From an uncultured Collinsella sp. (GTDB lineage Bacteria > Actinomycetota > Coriobacteriia > Coriobacteriales > Coriobacteriaceae), in assembly GCA_900544465.1 (NCBI GenBank), contig UQVT01000025.1:1-15765 (forward strand): 15,765 nt of DNA, given 5' to 3'. A program made the translations under genes and the position numbers. Shown piece by piece: positions 1-5,710 of this stretch. The notes beneath the pieces are model-generated. The model was not told the DNA's origin. It worked only from the letters and a program-made list of their open reading frames with translations, and searched no databases. The stretch's first letter is position 1. Each line of letters begins with the position of its first letter.

Positions 1-46
1 TAGCCCCCGAAACCATGCAGTAGCCATCTGCAAGAAAGGCTATACC

Positions 47-928
47 ATGCAAAACCTTTTAGAACTCAAAGGCATCTCACGCCATGTGAGTGACCGTTTT
101 TCGCTGCGCGACGTCACGCTTGCCGTGGAGCCTGGCCAGATCGTCGGCTTTGTGGGTGCCAACGGTGCCGGCAAAACAACGACGATTCGAGCCGCGCTTG
201 GGCTTATCAAACTCGATGCCGGCGAGGTACACCTGTTTGGGCAGCACTGTGGCGCCGACGCACCCGGTGAGGCGCAGCGCTGCCTGCGTTCCCACATCGG
301 TCTTGTCCTGGACACGTGTCCCTTCCCCTCCACGCTCAAGGTGGGCCAGATCGAGTCGCTCGTAGGCCCGGCGTACCCCACGTGGGACCGCGAAACGTTC
401 GCCCGATTCATCAACCGATTTGGCCTCGATCCCAAGACAAAGGTCAAGGACCTCTCCCGCGGCATGGGCATGAAACTGCAGCTTGCCTGCGCACTCAGCC
501 ACAAGGCCAAGCTGCTCGTTTTGGACGAAGCCACCGCGGGCCTCGATCCCATGGCACGCGAGGAACTGCTTGATGAGCTGCTTGCCTTTGTCGCCGACGG
601 CCTGCACAGCGTGCTGCTCTCGAGCCACATTACGTCCGACCTCGATCGCGCTGCCGACCGCGTCATCTGCATCGATAACGGCTCGATTGTGTTTGACCTG
701 CCGCGCGAGGACATTACCGACCGAGCCGGCATCGCCCACTGCACCCAAGCACAGGCCGCCGAGCTTATGGCTTGCGTCGAAGGTGCCCGCGCCGCCCACC
801 ATGCCTACAGCGTGGACGTACTCGTACCCAACCGTCGCGAAACACTCGAGGCCTTCCCCGAGATTCCCTGCGATCGGGCAACCATTGATGACTATCTGCG
901 CCTCATGCTGAAAGGGGCTTCGAAATGA
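47..928 (+). CDS. ABC transporter ATP-binding protein (YtrB/CcmA-like)
   Basis: This is the nucleotide-binding subunit of an ABC-2 type exporter, a cytoplasmic protein that hydrolyses ATP to drive the adjacent permease. Seen: Walker A GANGAGKTT at residues 37-45, signature LSRGM at about 136-140, Walker B LLVLDE at 156-161, D-loop GLDP next to it, and the H-loop histidine in LLSSH at about 194. The length of 293 aa is normal for one nucleotide-binding domain plus a short C-terminal extension. The ATG at 47 follows an AGAAAGG site (33-39) at good spacing. The stop overlaps the permease start (ATGA), so the two are translationally coupled. A short open frame ending in TAG at 21-23 could be the tail of a preceding gene; such pairs often follow a GntR-type regulator, but too little is visible to say. 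The substrate is unknown. Confidence 0.95.
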   Translation: MQNLLELKGISRHVSDRFSLRDVTLAVEPGQIVGFVGANGAGKTTTIRAALGLIKLDAGEVHLFGQHCGADAPGEAQRCLRSHIGLVLDTCPFPSTLKVGQIESLVGPAYPTWDRETFARFINRFGLDPKTKVKDLSRGMGMKLQLACALSHKAKLLVLDEATAGLDPMAREELLDELLAFVADGLHSVLLSSHITSDLDRAADRVICIDNGSIVFDLPREDITDRAGIAHCTQAQAAELMACVEGARAAHHAYSVDVLVPNRRETLEAFPEIPCDRATIDDYLRLMLKGASK

Positions 929-1623
929 AACGCGCCTTTATGTCCGAACTCGCCATCGTTCGCACGCTCATCCCGAGCATCGCGGGCGTCGGCCTGTTTT
1001 TATTCGTCGTGCTGTCCCTCGCCAACACGTCGGTCGGCGACTCTGGCACAAGTGCCGGCGCCTGTGCGGTCAGTGCCATGTCGCCCATCATGGTCATGAG
1101 CTCGCTGGCCGGCTTCGACAATCAAAATAGCTGGGAGCGTTATCGGGCAACGCTGCCCTTCTCGCGCAAAGACATTATTTGTGCACGCTACCTGAGCGTT
1201 ATTGTCTTCTCCGCCGTCATGGCATGTGCAGCTACGCTTTTGAGTATCGTCGCCATCCCGCTCTTCAACAGCGCGGGCATTCCTTCGACGGGACAGACGG
1301 TCTTTGAAATCGCAATCGCCTCGGCAGCCTCGATGCTCATTTCCCTCATGATGGTGTTTTTGGCGCAGCCGCTGTTCTTTCGATTTGGACACATGGAGGC
1401 GCTGCGCCTATCCGTCGGCCTGTTTGCCATGCTCGGGTGCCTTACCATGGCAACGTTGAGTTCCTCCAACCCCATCAGCAACTGGCTCATGTCGATTGCC
1501 GGAGCGAATCCCGATCCCGCCGTTCTTGGCTGTCTGTGTGCAGGAATTGCCGTACTGGCCCTCGCGCTATGTGCAATCAGCTGCACCATCAGCACCAAGG
1601 TTTATCGAGTACGCGACCTGTAA
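925..1623 (+). CDS. ABC-2 type transporter permease
   Basis: This is the membrane partner of the preceding ATPase. The 232-aa protein has about six hydrophobic segments (roughly residues 10-30, 45-62, 85-107, 120-143, 150-176 and 198-222). Between TM2 and TM3 it carries the motif SWERYRATLPFSRKDIICAR, typical of the ABC2_membrane_5-like permeases found beside YtrB-like ATPases. Its ATG overlaps the ATPase stop by four bases, and AAAGGGG (911-917) lies just upstream as ribosome binding site. It is the last gene of the operon; a terminator-like hairpin starts ten bases after its TAA. The family role (export of a peptide, lipid or drug, or cell-envelope stress) cannot be narrowed from sequence. 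Confidence 0.9.
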   Translation: MKRAFMSELAIVRTLIPSIAGVGLFLFVVLSLANTSVGDSGTSAGACAVSAMSPIMVMSSLAGFDNQNSWERYRATLPFSRKDIICARYLSVIVFSAVMACAATLLSIVAIPLFNSAGIPSTGQTVFEIAIASAASMLISLMMVFLAQPLFFRFGHMEALRLSVGLFAMLGCLTMATLSSSNPISNWLMSIAGANPDPAVLGCLCAGIAVLALALCAISCTISTKVYRVRDL

Positions 1624-1632
1624 TCGACGGCT

Positions 1633-1665
1633 AAAAAAGCTTAGGTGGTACCCCGCTTATTTTTT
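1633..1665 (+). terminator. Rho-independent terminator of the ABC operon
   Basis: Starting ten bases after the permease stop, an A6GC block (1633-1640) faces GCTT followed by ATTTTTT (1655-1665). A GGT/ACC mini-stem lies inside. The outer stem is short and AT-rich. The A-tract and T-tract flanks would allow termination in either direction. Its centre contains AGGTGGTACC, which resembles part of a T-box sequence, but there is no room for a T-box leader. Confidence 0.5.
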
Positions 1666-1755
1666 CAATGAAACGAGGCAGCATAGCGTCACCACCGCCC
1701 CTCACAACAGGCCGTCTAGTTCTTAGCAACCAAAAAGACACCGTCAGCATATCGA

Positions 1756-1930
1756 AGGTGAATACCTTTCCGAGAAGTGAACGAGTAAAAACAGTGCCCT
1801 GTAGCATCGACATTTTTAAGGACTCAATTACTGCGGTTTTGTCTAAGAATCCTGCAGTTTTGTTCGAAAAAAGTGTGCATGTTCCAGGGGTCCAGATTTA
1901 CTCGTTCACTTCGCGGAAAACCATTCACCT
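1756..1930. repeat. 175-bp noncoding element with 34-bp inverted terminal arms
   Basis: The left arm (1756-1789) begins AGGTGAATACC and ends GAACGAGTAAA. The right arm (1897-1930) begins TTTACTCGTTCACTTC and ends CATTCACCT. The right arm matches the reverse complement of the left at 30 of 34 positions. The interior is AT-rich for this genome and continues the symmetry loosely (AAAAATGTCGATGC read from the left against AAAAAAGTGTGCATG on the right). It also holds two near-identical 12-mers, CTGCGGTTTTGT at 1831 and CTGCAGTTTTGT at 1852. There is no convincing reading frame. It sits in the 449-bp gap between the ABC operon and the EamA gene. I see no clear target-site duplication. It could be a MITE-like element, a structured RNA or a large regulatory palindrome. 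The rest of the gap (1666-1755 and 1936-2072) shows nothing I can name. Confidence 0.7.
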
Positions 1931-1935
1931 ATGAT
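1905..1935 (+). promoter_or_regulatory. Possible promoter of the EamA gene at the edge of the inverted repeat
   Basis: TATGAT (1930-1935) matches the -10 consensus at five of six positions and starts on the last base of the right repeat arm. TTCACT (1905-1910), inside the arm, is a weak -35 at a long 19-bp spacing. Transcription from here would give a leader of about 130 nt before the GTG start at 2073. The spacing makes this tentative. Confidence 0.25.
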
Positions 1936-2072
1936 TCGAGCCTTAACCAAATGCCCTCTTGAACTATGGCCCCTGTCTCACCACAGCGATATCAAAGCTT
2001 CATGGCGGGACGGTATCATCGGACGAGCGCCGTAAATCTGGCGCGGTTGTTCTTTGGGGAGGCATTTCACCC

Positions 2073-2948
2073 GTGTCGTGGGTCGTCGCAGCATTTGCGT
2101 CAGCATTCTTTGCCGGCATCACATCCATCTTGGCCAAATGCGGCATCAAGCAGACCGACTCCGATGTCGCGACGGCCATTCGCACCTGCGTGGTGCTCGT
2201 TTTCGCCTGGGCAATGGCGGGCATTTCTGGATCCATTGGAACCATTGGCAGCATCGAACCCAGATCCTGGCTCTTTCTCGTCCTCTCGGGACTCGCTACC
2301 GGCGCTTCGTGGATCTGTTACTTTAAGGCGTTGAGCATCGGAGACGTCAATAAGGTCGTACCGGTCGACAAGATGAGCACCGTGCTCGCCGCGCTGATCG
2401 CCATCGTGCTTTTTGGCGAGACGAGCAACCTTGCGGTTAAGCTCGTGGGAACCGCCGTCATTACCCTCGGCACGTTTTTAATGACCGAGAAGCAGCAATC
2501 CGCCGGACCCGAGCAGCAGCAAGACCGGACCTGGCTCGCTTACGCCCTCGGCGCCGCCATGTTCGCAGCACTCACCTCCGTCCTCGCTAAGATCGGCATC
2601 GAAGGCGTCGAGTCAAATCTGGCCACGGCAATCCGCACCTGCGTGGTACTGGTTATGGCATGGGCAATCGTGGCAGCTAAAGGCAAGATGGGCCAAGCCG
2701 TGCACGTAGACCGCTACGAACTCGTATTTCTCGCGGCATCGGGCATCGCGACTGGAGCATCGTGGCTGCTCTATTACTATGCCATCGCCGCAGGCCAGGT
2801 GAGCGTCGTGGTGCAGATCGACAAACTATCGATTGTCGTATCGGTACTATTTGCGCGCCTGGCATTCAACGAAAAAGTCTCGCGACGCAGCGCTATCGGT
2901 CTCGCCCTCATCGTACTGGGCACCGCCGCGCTCGCGGTTTGGAAATAG
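2073..2948 (+). CDS. EamA/DMT-superfamily transporter
   Basis: This is an integral membrane transporter of the drug/metabolite family with about ten transmembrane helices in 291 aa. The frame is open from 1959, but the GTG at 2073 is preferred: it is preceded by GGGGAGG (2056-2062) at good spacing, and translation from it begins directly with a hydrophobic helix (SWVVAAFASAFF). The two EamA halves are unusually alike. LATAIRTCVVLV-AWA occurs near residue 183 and, as VATAIRTCVVLVFAWA, near residue 32. SG-ATGASW occurs near residues 72 and 223, and VD/ID-K followed by S at 98-102 and 249-253. A linker rich in Glu and Gln (about 139-152) joins the halves. The substrate is unknown; family members export amino acids, nucleosides or small metabolites. 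No neighbour shares its strand immediately downstream. Confidence 0.9.
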   Translation: MSWVVAAFASAFFAGITSILAKCGIKQTDSDVATAIRTCVVLVFAWAMAGISGSIGTIGSIEPRSWLFLVLSGLATGASWICYFKALSIGDVNKVVPVDKMSTVLAALIAIVLFGETSNLAVKLVGTAVITLGTFLMTEKQQSAGPEQQQDRTWLAYALGAAMFAALTSVLAKIGIEGVESNLATAIRTCVVLVMAWAIVAAKGKMGQAVHVDRYELVFLAASGIATGASWLLYYYAIAAGQVSVVVQIDKLSIVVSVLFARLAFNEKVSRRSAIGLALIVLGTAALAVWK

Positions 2949-2957
2949 CGCCGATTC

Positions 2958-2978
2958 CGAGCGAGATCTAGGCGCTCG
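2958..2978. terminator. Hairpin between convergent EamA and ClC genes
   Basis: CGAGCG (2958-2963) and CGCTCG (2973-2978) form a perfect six-base stem with a nine-base loop, in the 92-bp gap between two converging genes. No T-tract follows in either direction, so a terminator role rests on position only. Confidence 0.3.
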
Positions 2979-3040
2979 CAAATCCATGACACAGCGCCAC
3001 ACCGGGCCTAGGGTGCTTGTATCGACCGTACGCTGTCGTG

Positions 3041-4345
3041 CTACTTGCGCAGCGGCTTGGGCAGTGGAATGCCGGCGGCGATGACGGCCGCGATGATCAT
3101 GCAGACGATACCCTTGAGTGGGAAGCACATGAGCAGCAGGCCCACGACCATGACCGGCTGACGCATGACCGCACCCATCGTCGATGCCGTGCAGACGGCG
3201 ACGCAAAAGACCGGATCTGCGCCGGTGAGGATGGCAAGGCCATAGCCCAGGCTTACGCCCGAGAAGATAACCGGGAAGAAGTGACCGCCGCGCCAACCAA
3301 GGTTGATGAGGGAGGGCGTCAGCATGGCCTTAACAAGACCGGTCGCGATAAGCACGCCAGCGGGAATGGTCAGATAGGTTTCCATGAGCACGTCGGCCTG
3401 GGTCTCGCCGGCAAACATGGTATAGGGCAGGACCGTGCCACAGATGGCGAGTGCCAGACCGGCCAGCATGGCCTTGACGACAGGACGCTCCCCTATTGCA
3501 TGGGACAGTGCCTCGCTTGCATGCTCAGAGACAAAGTACAGCCAGCCGCAGACGGTGCCGATCAACGACAGAGGGACGAGCCAGGTAAGCTCTAGGTTGC
3601 CCACCTCGGCGGACTCGAACCTGGGCATGCCCATGCCGCCGCCCACAAGCTGTCCAAGCAGCAGGTAGGTGCCCAGACCGCCGGCAATCGCAATACCGTA
3701 GACCACCGTCTTTTGCGCCTTGGGCAGCTTGATGGTGATCTCGCCGGACGCGGACTCATCGTCGGCGTCTTCACCCTGGCCGTCGGTGCTACCGGCAAGC
3801 GGCGCCACAAAGCCAAAGACGGGCGCGGTAAAGAGCGCCGTCAGGGCAGCCTGGGTGCCCAGCAACGTGAGCTCCCTAAACTCGGCGCCAAAGCGACGCA
3901 TGCGGTCGCCGACCCAGCTGCACAGACCGGCGATAACGCCGGTCAGGCCGGCCTCCGGTCCAATGCTTCCGCCAAACAGCAGCGGCAGCAATGCCGCGAG
4001 CGAAAGCTTGCCCAGGTTGTCGTACGGGTAGCGCCCGTCTTGCTTAACCTTAGCCATCACCTGGTTGAGGTCATCGGTCTTGGTGCCTGTCATCTTTTCG
4101 TACAGACCGATTAACAGGCCGCCCAGCAGGCAGACAAAAAACGGGTACGGCAGAAAGCCAAACGGGCCGCTGGCAAGCTCGGGCGAAGCGACGCCCAGCG
4201 CGTGCGGAATCTCGGTCCATAGATAGTCGATACCGTGCTCCATCGCAAAAAAGAACAGCCAGACTGCGGCACCCGCGAGTGCACCGGTCACGGCAACGCT
4301 GACCAAAAACAGCGCTCGGTTCGTGGGTTTGGCAAGGTTATCCAT
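3041..4345 (-). CDS. ClC-family chloride channel / anion-proton antiporter
   Basis: This is an integral membrane anion transporter of 434 aa with ten or more hydrophobic segments. Family motifs seen: GSIGPEAGL at 126-134, the counterpart of the selectivity loop carrying the gating glutamate (here E131), and RGGHFFP at 352-358, the counterpart of the later GGxFxP loop. An acidic, probably cytoplasmic insert (DGQGEDADDESASGE, about 188-202) splits the two halves. There are no CBS domains. The ATG at 4345 follows GGGAGGA at about 6-nt spacing. It lies 125 bp downstream of the LOG gene and has its own TACAAT -10-like box, so it may be transcribed separately. Whether it is a channel, a Cl-/H+ antiporter or selective for another anion cannot be decided by eye. 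Confidence 0.9.
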   Translation of the reverse strand: MDNLAKPTNRALFLVSVAVTGALAGAAVWLFFFAMEHGIDYLWTEIPHALGVASPELASGPFGFLPYPFFVCLLGGLLIGLYEKMTGTKTDDLNQVMAKVKQDGRYPYDNLGKLSLAALLPLLFGGSIGPEAGLTGVIAGLCSWVGDRMRRFGAEFRELTLLGTQAALTALFTAPVFGFVAPLAGSTDGQGEDADDESASGEITIKLPKAQKTVVYGIAIAGGLGTYLLLGQLVGGGMGMPRFESAEVGNLELTWLVPLSLIGTVCGWLYFVSEHASEALSHAIGERPVVKAMLAGLALAICGTVLPYTMFAGETQADVLMETYLTIPAGVLIATGLVKAMLTPSLINLGWRGGHFFPVIFSGVSLGYGLAILTGADPVFCVAVCTASTMGAVMRQPVMVVGLLLMCFPLKGIVCMIIAAVIAAGIPLPKPLRK

Positions 4346-4384
4346 CGGGTCCTCCCGCGGTCAAAGTCGACATAGATACGTTTT

Positions 4385-4390
4385 ATTGTA
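4385..4390 (-). promoter_or_regulatory. Possible -10 box for the ClC gene
   Basis: On the minus strand this reads TACAAT, five of six to consensus, about 40 nt upstream of the ATG at 4345. No convincing -35 is seen at 16-18 bp. ACAAT-type boxes also precede the K+ channel gene (GACAAT, 5507-5512), the MalY-like gene (GACAAT, 13562-13567) and trmO (TACAAT, 14379-14384). Confidence 0.25.
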
Positions 4391-4470
4391 GAGCGAGCGT
4401 TGCCCGAACGAGCCAACCACCTGCGCCGCAAACGGCACCATTGGGAGCCATAGTGGGGCAGGCTCAAGAC

Positions 4471-5004
4471 TTATCCGTTGATAATCGAGGCAATCTCGCG
4501 CAAATCGTCGGCAAAGTAGATGCCGTGCTGGCGCCTCGGGCTCGAAAGCCCCTTATCAATCATGTGCCCGAGCAACGCCTTGAGGTCGTTGTAGTAACCG
4601 TCCAGGTTATACAGGATGCACGGAGAGCTCAGGTGCCCCAACGACACCGCGGACATAACCTCGGCAATCTCCTCGAGCGTGCCCGTGCCGCCCGGAAATG
4701 CGATGAACGCATCGCCGAGCTCGATCATCTTGGCTTTGCGCTCGGCCATGTCGCTCGTCACGATAAGGTCGTCGATTCCGTCGTGTTGAAACTCTGCCTC
4801 GATAAAAAAGCTCGGCTCCACACCCGTCACATGTCCGCCTGCCTCGAGTACGCTATCGGCGAGCGCGCCCATCAGTCCCGATTTGGACCCGCCGTATACG
4901 AGCGCGTGTCCGTTGGCGCCAATCCAATTGCCCAGCTCCTGCACTGCGGGCAGAAACGCCGGGTCGTTGCCGACGCTCGCGCCCAGGTAGACGGTGATGT
5001 TCAT
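4471..5004 (-). CDS. LOG-family protein (TIGR00730 type)
   Basis: This is a Rossmann-fold protein of the lysine-decarboxylase-like/LOG family. Characterised members release free base from nucleoside 5'-monophosphates (phosphoribohydrolase). Seen: GGSKSGLMG at 38-46 binding the phosphate/ribose, the M-ER-K stretch (MAERKAKM, 86-93), and the family signature PGGTGTLEE at 104-112. The length of 177 aa is normal. The ATG at 5004 is chosen over an in-frame TTG at 5010 because GAGGGGGA (5011-5018) is correctly spaced for it. It lies 36 bp downstream of the potassium channel gene on the same strand, so the two are probably co-transcribed. Its substrate in bacteria without cytokinins is not established. 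Confidence 0.93.
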   Translation of the reverse strand: MNITVYLGASVGNDPAFLPAVQELGNWIGANGHALVYGGSKSGLMGALADSVLEAGGHVTGVEPSFFIEAEFQHDGIDDLIVTSDMAERKAKMIELGDAFIAFPGGTGTLEEIAEVMSAVSLGHLSSPCILYNLDGYYNDLKALLGHMIDKGLSSPRRQHGIYFADDLREIASIING

Positions 5005-5040
5005 ATGCAATCCCCCTCGTCGTGACGCGCGGCACCCGTT

Positions 5041-5466
5041 CTATCGTTGCCGGCGACGGTATTCGCGCACGCGGCGCGACAAATCGGCGAGCTCATCGCG
5101 GTCGAGTTCTTCCAAATGCTCAAGATCGTCCATAAAGCGCGCCATGGTGTCCTTTTGGCGCATCTTGATAAGCGTATTGCAGTAGTTCACCGCCACGCCC
5201 GTAAGCATGGCGATATAGAAGATACTGATGACGCTTAGGATAACGGTAATGCCGCGGGCAACCGGCGTTTCAGCGGGGATATCGCCAAAGCCAATCGTCG
5301 AGACCGTCTCAAAGCTAAACCAGAGACCATCGCCAAACGTGAGGGTCGTGGGCTCGGACAGCCAGACAGCCGTCGAGCAAAGCAGATAGAAAATAAGAAA
5401 CAGGCCCGTAATGCGTGCAAAGCCAGCCTGTCGCAGCACATCGGCAAGCGTCCTGAGCTTTTTCAT
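5041..5466 (-). CDS. Two-TM potassium channel subunit (Ion_trans_2)
   Basis: This is a small KcsA-like pore protein of 141 aa. TM1 is about residues 18-37, the pore helix and selectivity filter TIGFGD lie at 57-62, and TM2 is about 71-97. A charged, probably coiled C-terminal tail (103-141) ends in YRRRQR. There is no RCK/TrkA domain. The filter is the GFG variant of the usual GYG, which is still accepted as K+-selective. The frame is open to 5529, but the ATG at 5466 has GGAAGGGG just upstream and gives a sensible N-terminus. It heads a likely operon with the LOG gene. A GACAAT box (5507-5512, minus strand) may be part of its promoter, and the palindromic repeat lies just beyond it. Confidence 0.93.
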   Translation of the reverse strand: MKKLRTLADVLRQAGFARITGLFLIFYLLCSTAVWLSEPTTLTFGDGLWFSFETVSTIGFGDIPAETPVARGITVILSVISIFYIAMLTGVAVNYCNTLIKMRQKDTMARFMDDLEHLEELDRDELADLSRRVREYRRRQR

Positions 5467-5534
5467 CGCGACCCCTTCCACGGACAACCAATCACGTTCG
5501 CTCGGTATTGTCCCACGCCTCCCCAGCAAACGGA

Positions 5535-5618
5535 ACTAGTCATTGGGGACGTTCTTAAATGACCAGTCAAACAAGAACGTCCCCAATGACTAGTCGTTTA
5601 AGAACGTCCCCGATGACT
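5535..5618. repeat. GGGGACGTTC palindromic repeat, copy 1 (three half-units)
   Basis: A perfect 22-bp inverted repeat: the left arm (5535-5556) starts ACTAGTCATTGGGGACG, the right arm (5573-5594) is its exact reverse complement, and the loop is 16 nt (5557-5572). A third half-unit, AAGAACGTCCCCGATGACT (5600-5618), repeats the right arm with one change. It lies in the divergent gap between the K+ channel and the sensor kinase. A second copy lies at 15645-15700. The form (hairpin plus extra half-unit, intergenic only) resembles REP/BIME-type elements. Confidence 0.85.
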
Positions 5619-5710
5619 GCCGGGCGGGAGCGTTTAGCGGTACAGCTGCCGACTGGGCAGGCTGAGCTGGTATCCTTATGCGGTATTGTCTCGATTCGTT
5701 AGGATTGCAT

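Noticed and set aside
1..23. Possible C-terminal tail of a preceding gene (frame ending TAG at 21-23)
   Set aside because: Only six codons are visible, and a second frame with TAG at 1-3 is equally possible. This cannot be supported.
1641..1655. TTAGGTGGTACCCCG resembles the T-box sequence AGGGTGGTACCGCG
   Set aside because: It is one base short, lies only 18 bases after the permease stop, and leaves no space for the T-box stem I and specifier loop. It is better explained as the loop region of a terminator-like hairpin.
1668..1934. 88-aa open frame across the inverted-repeat element
   Set aside because: It has no ribosome binding site, its composition is unlike the coding genes here, and it runs through both repeat arms. 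The frame is open by chance.
1959..2072. N-terminal extension of the EamA transporter from an upstream ATG
   Set aside because: The extra 38 residues are hydrophilic and family-atypical, whereas the GTG at 2073 has a strong GGGGAGG site and starts directly at the first helix.
4445..4465. Hairpin GAGCC/GGCTC after the LOG gene
   Set aside because: The stem has only five bases with an 11-base loop and no T-tract; it is too weak to list as a terminator.
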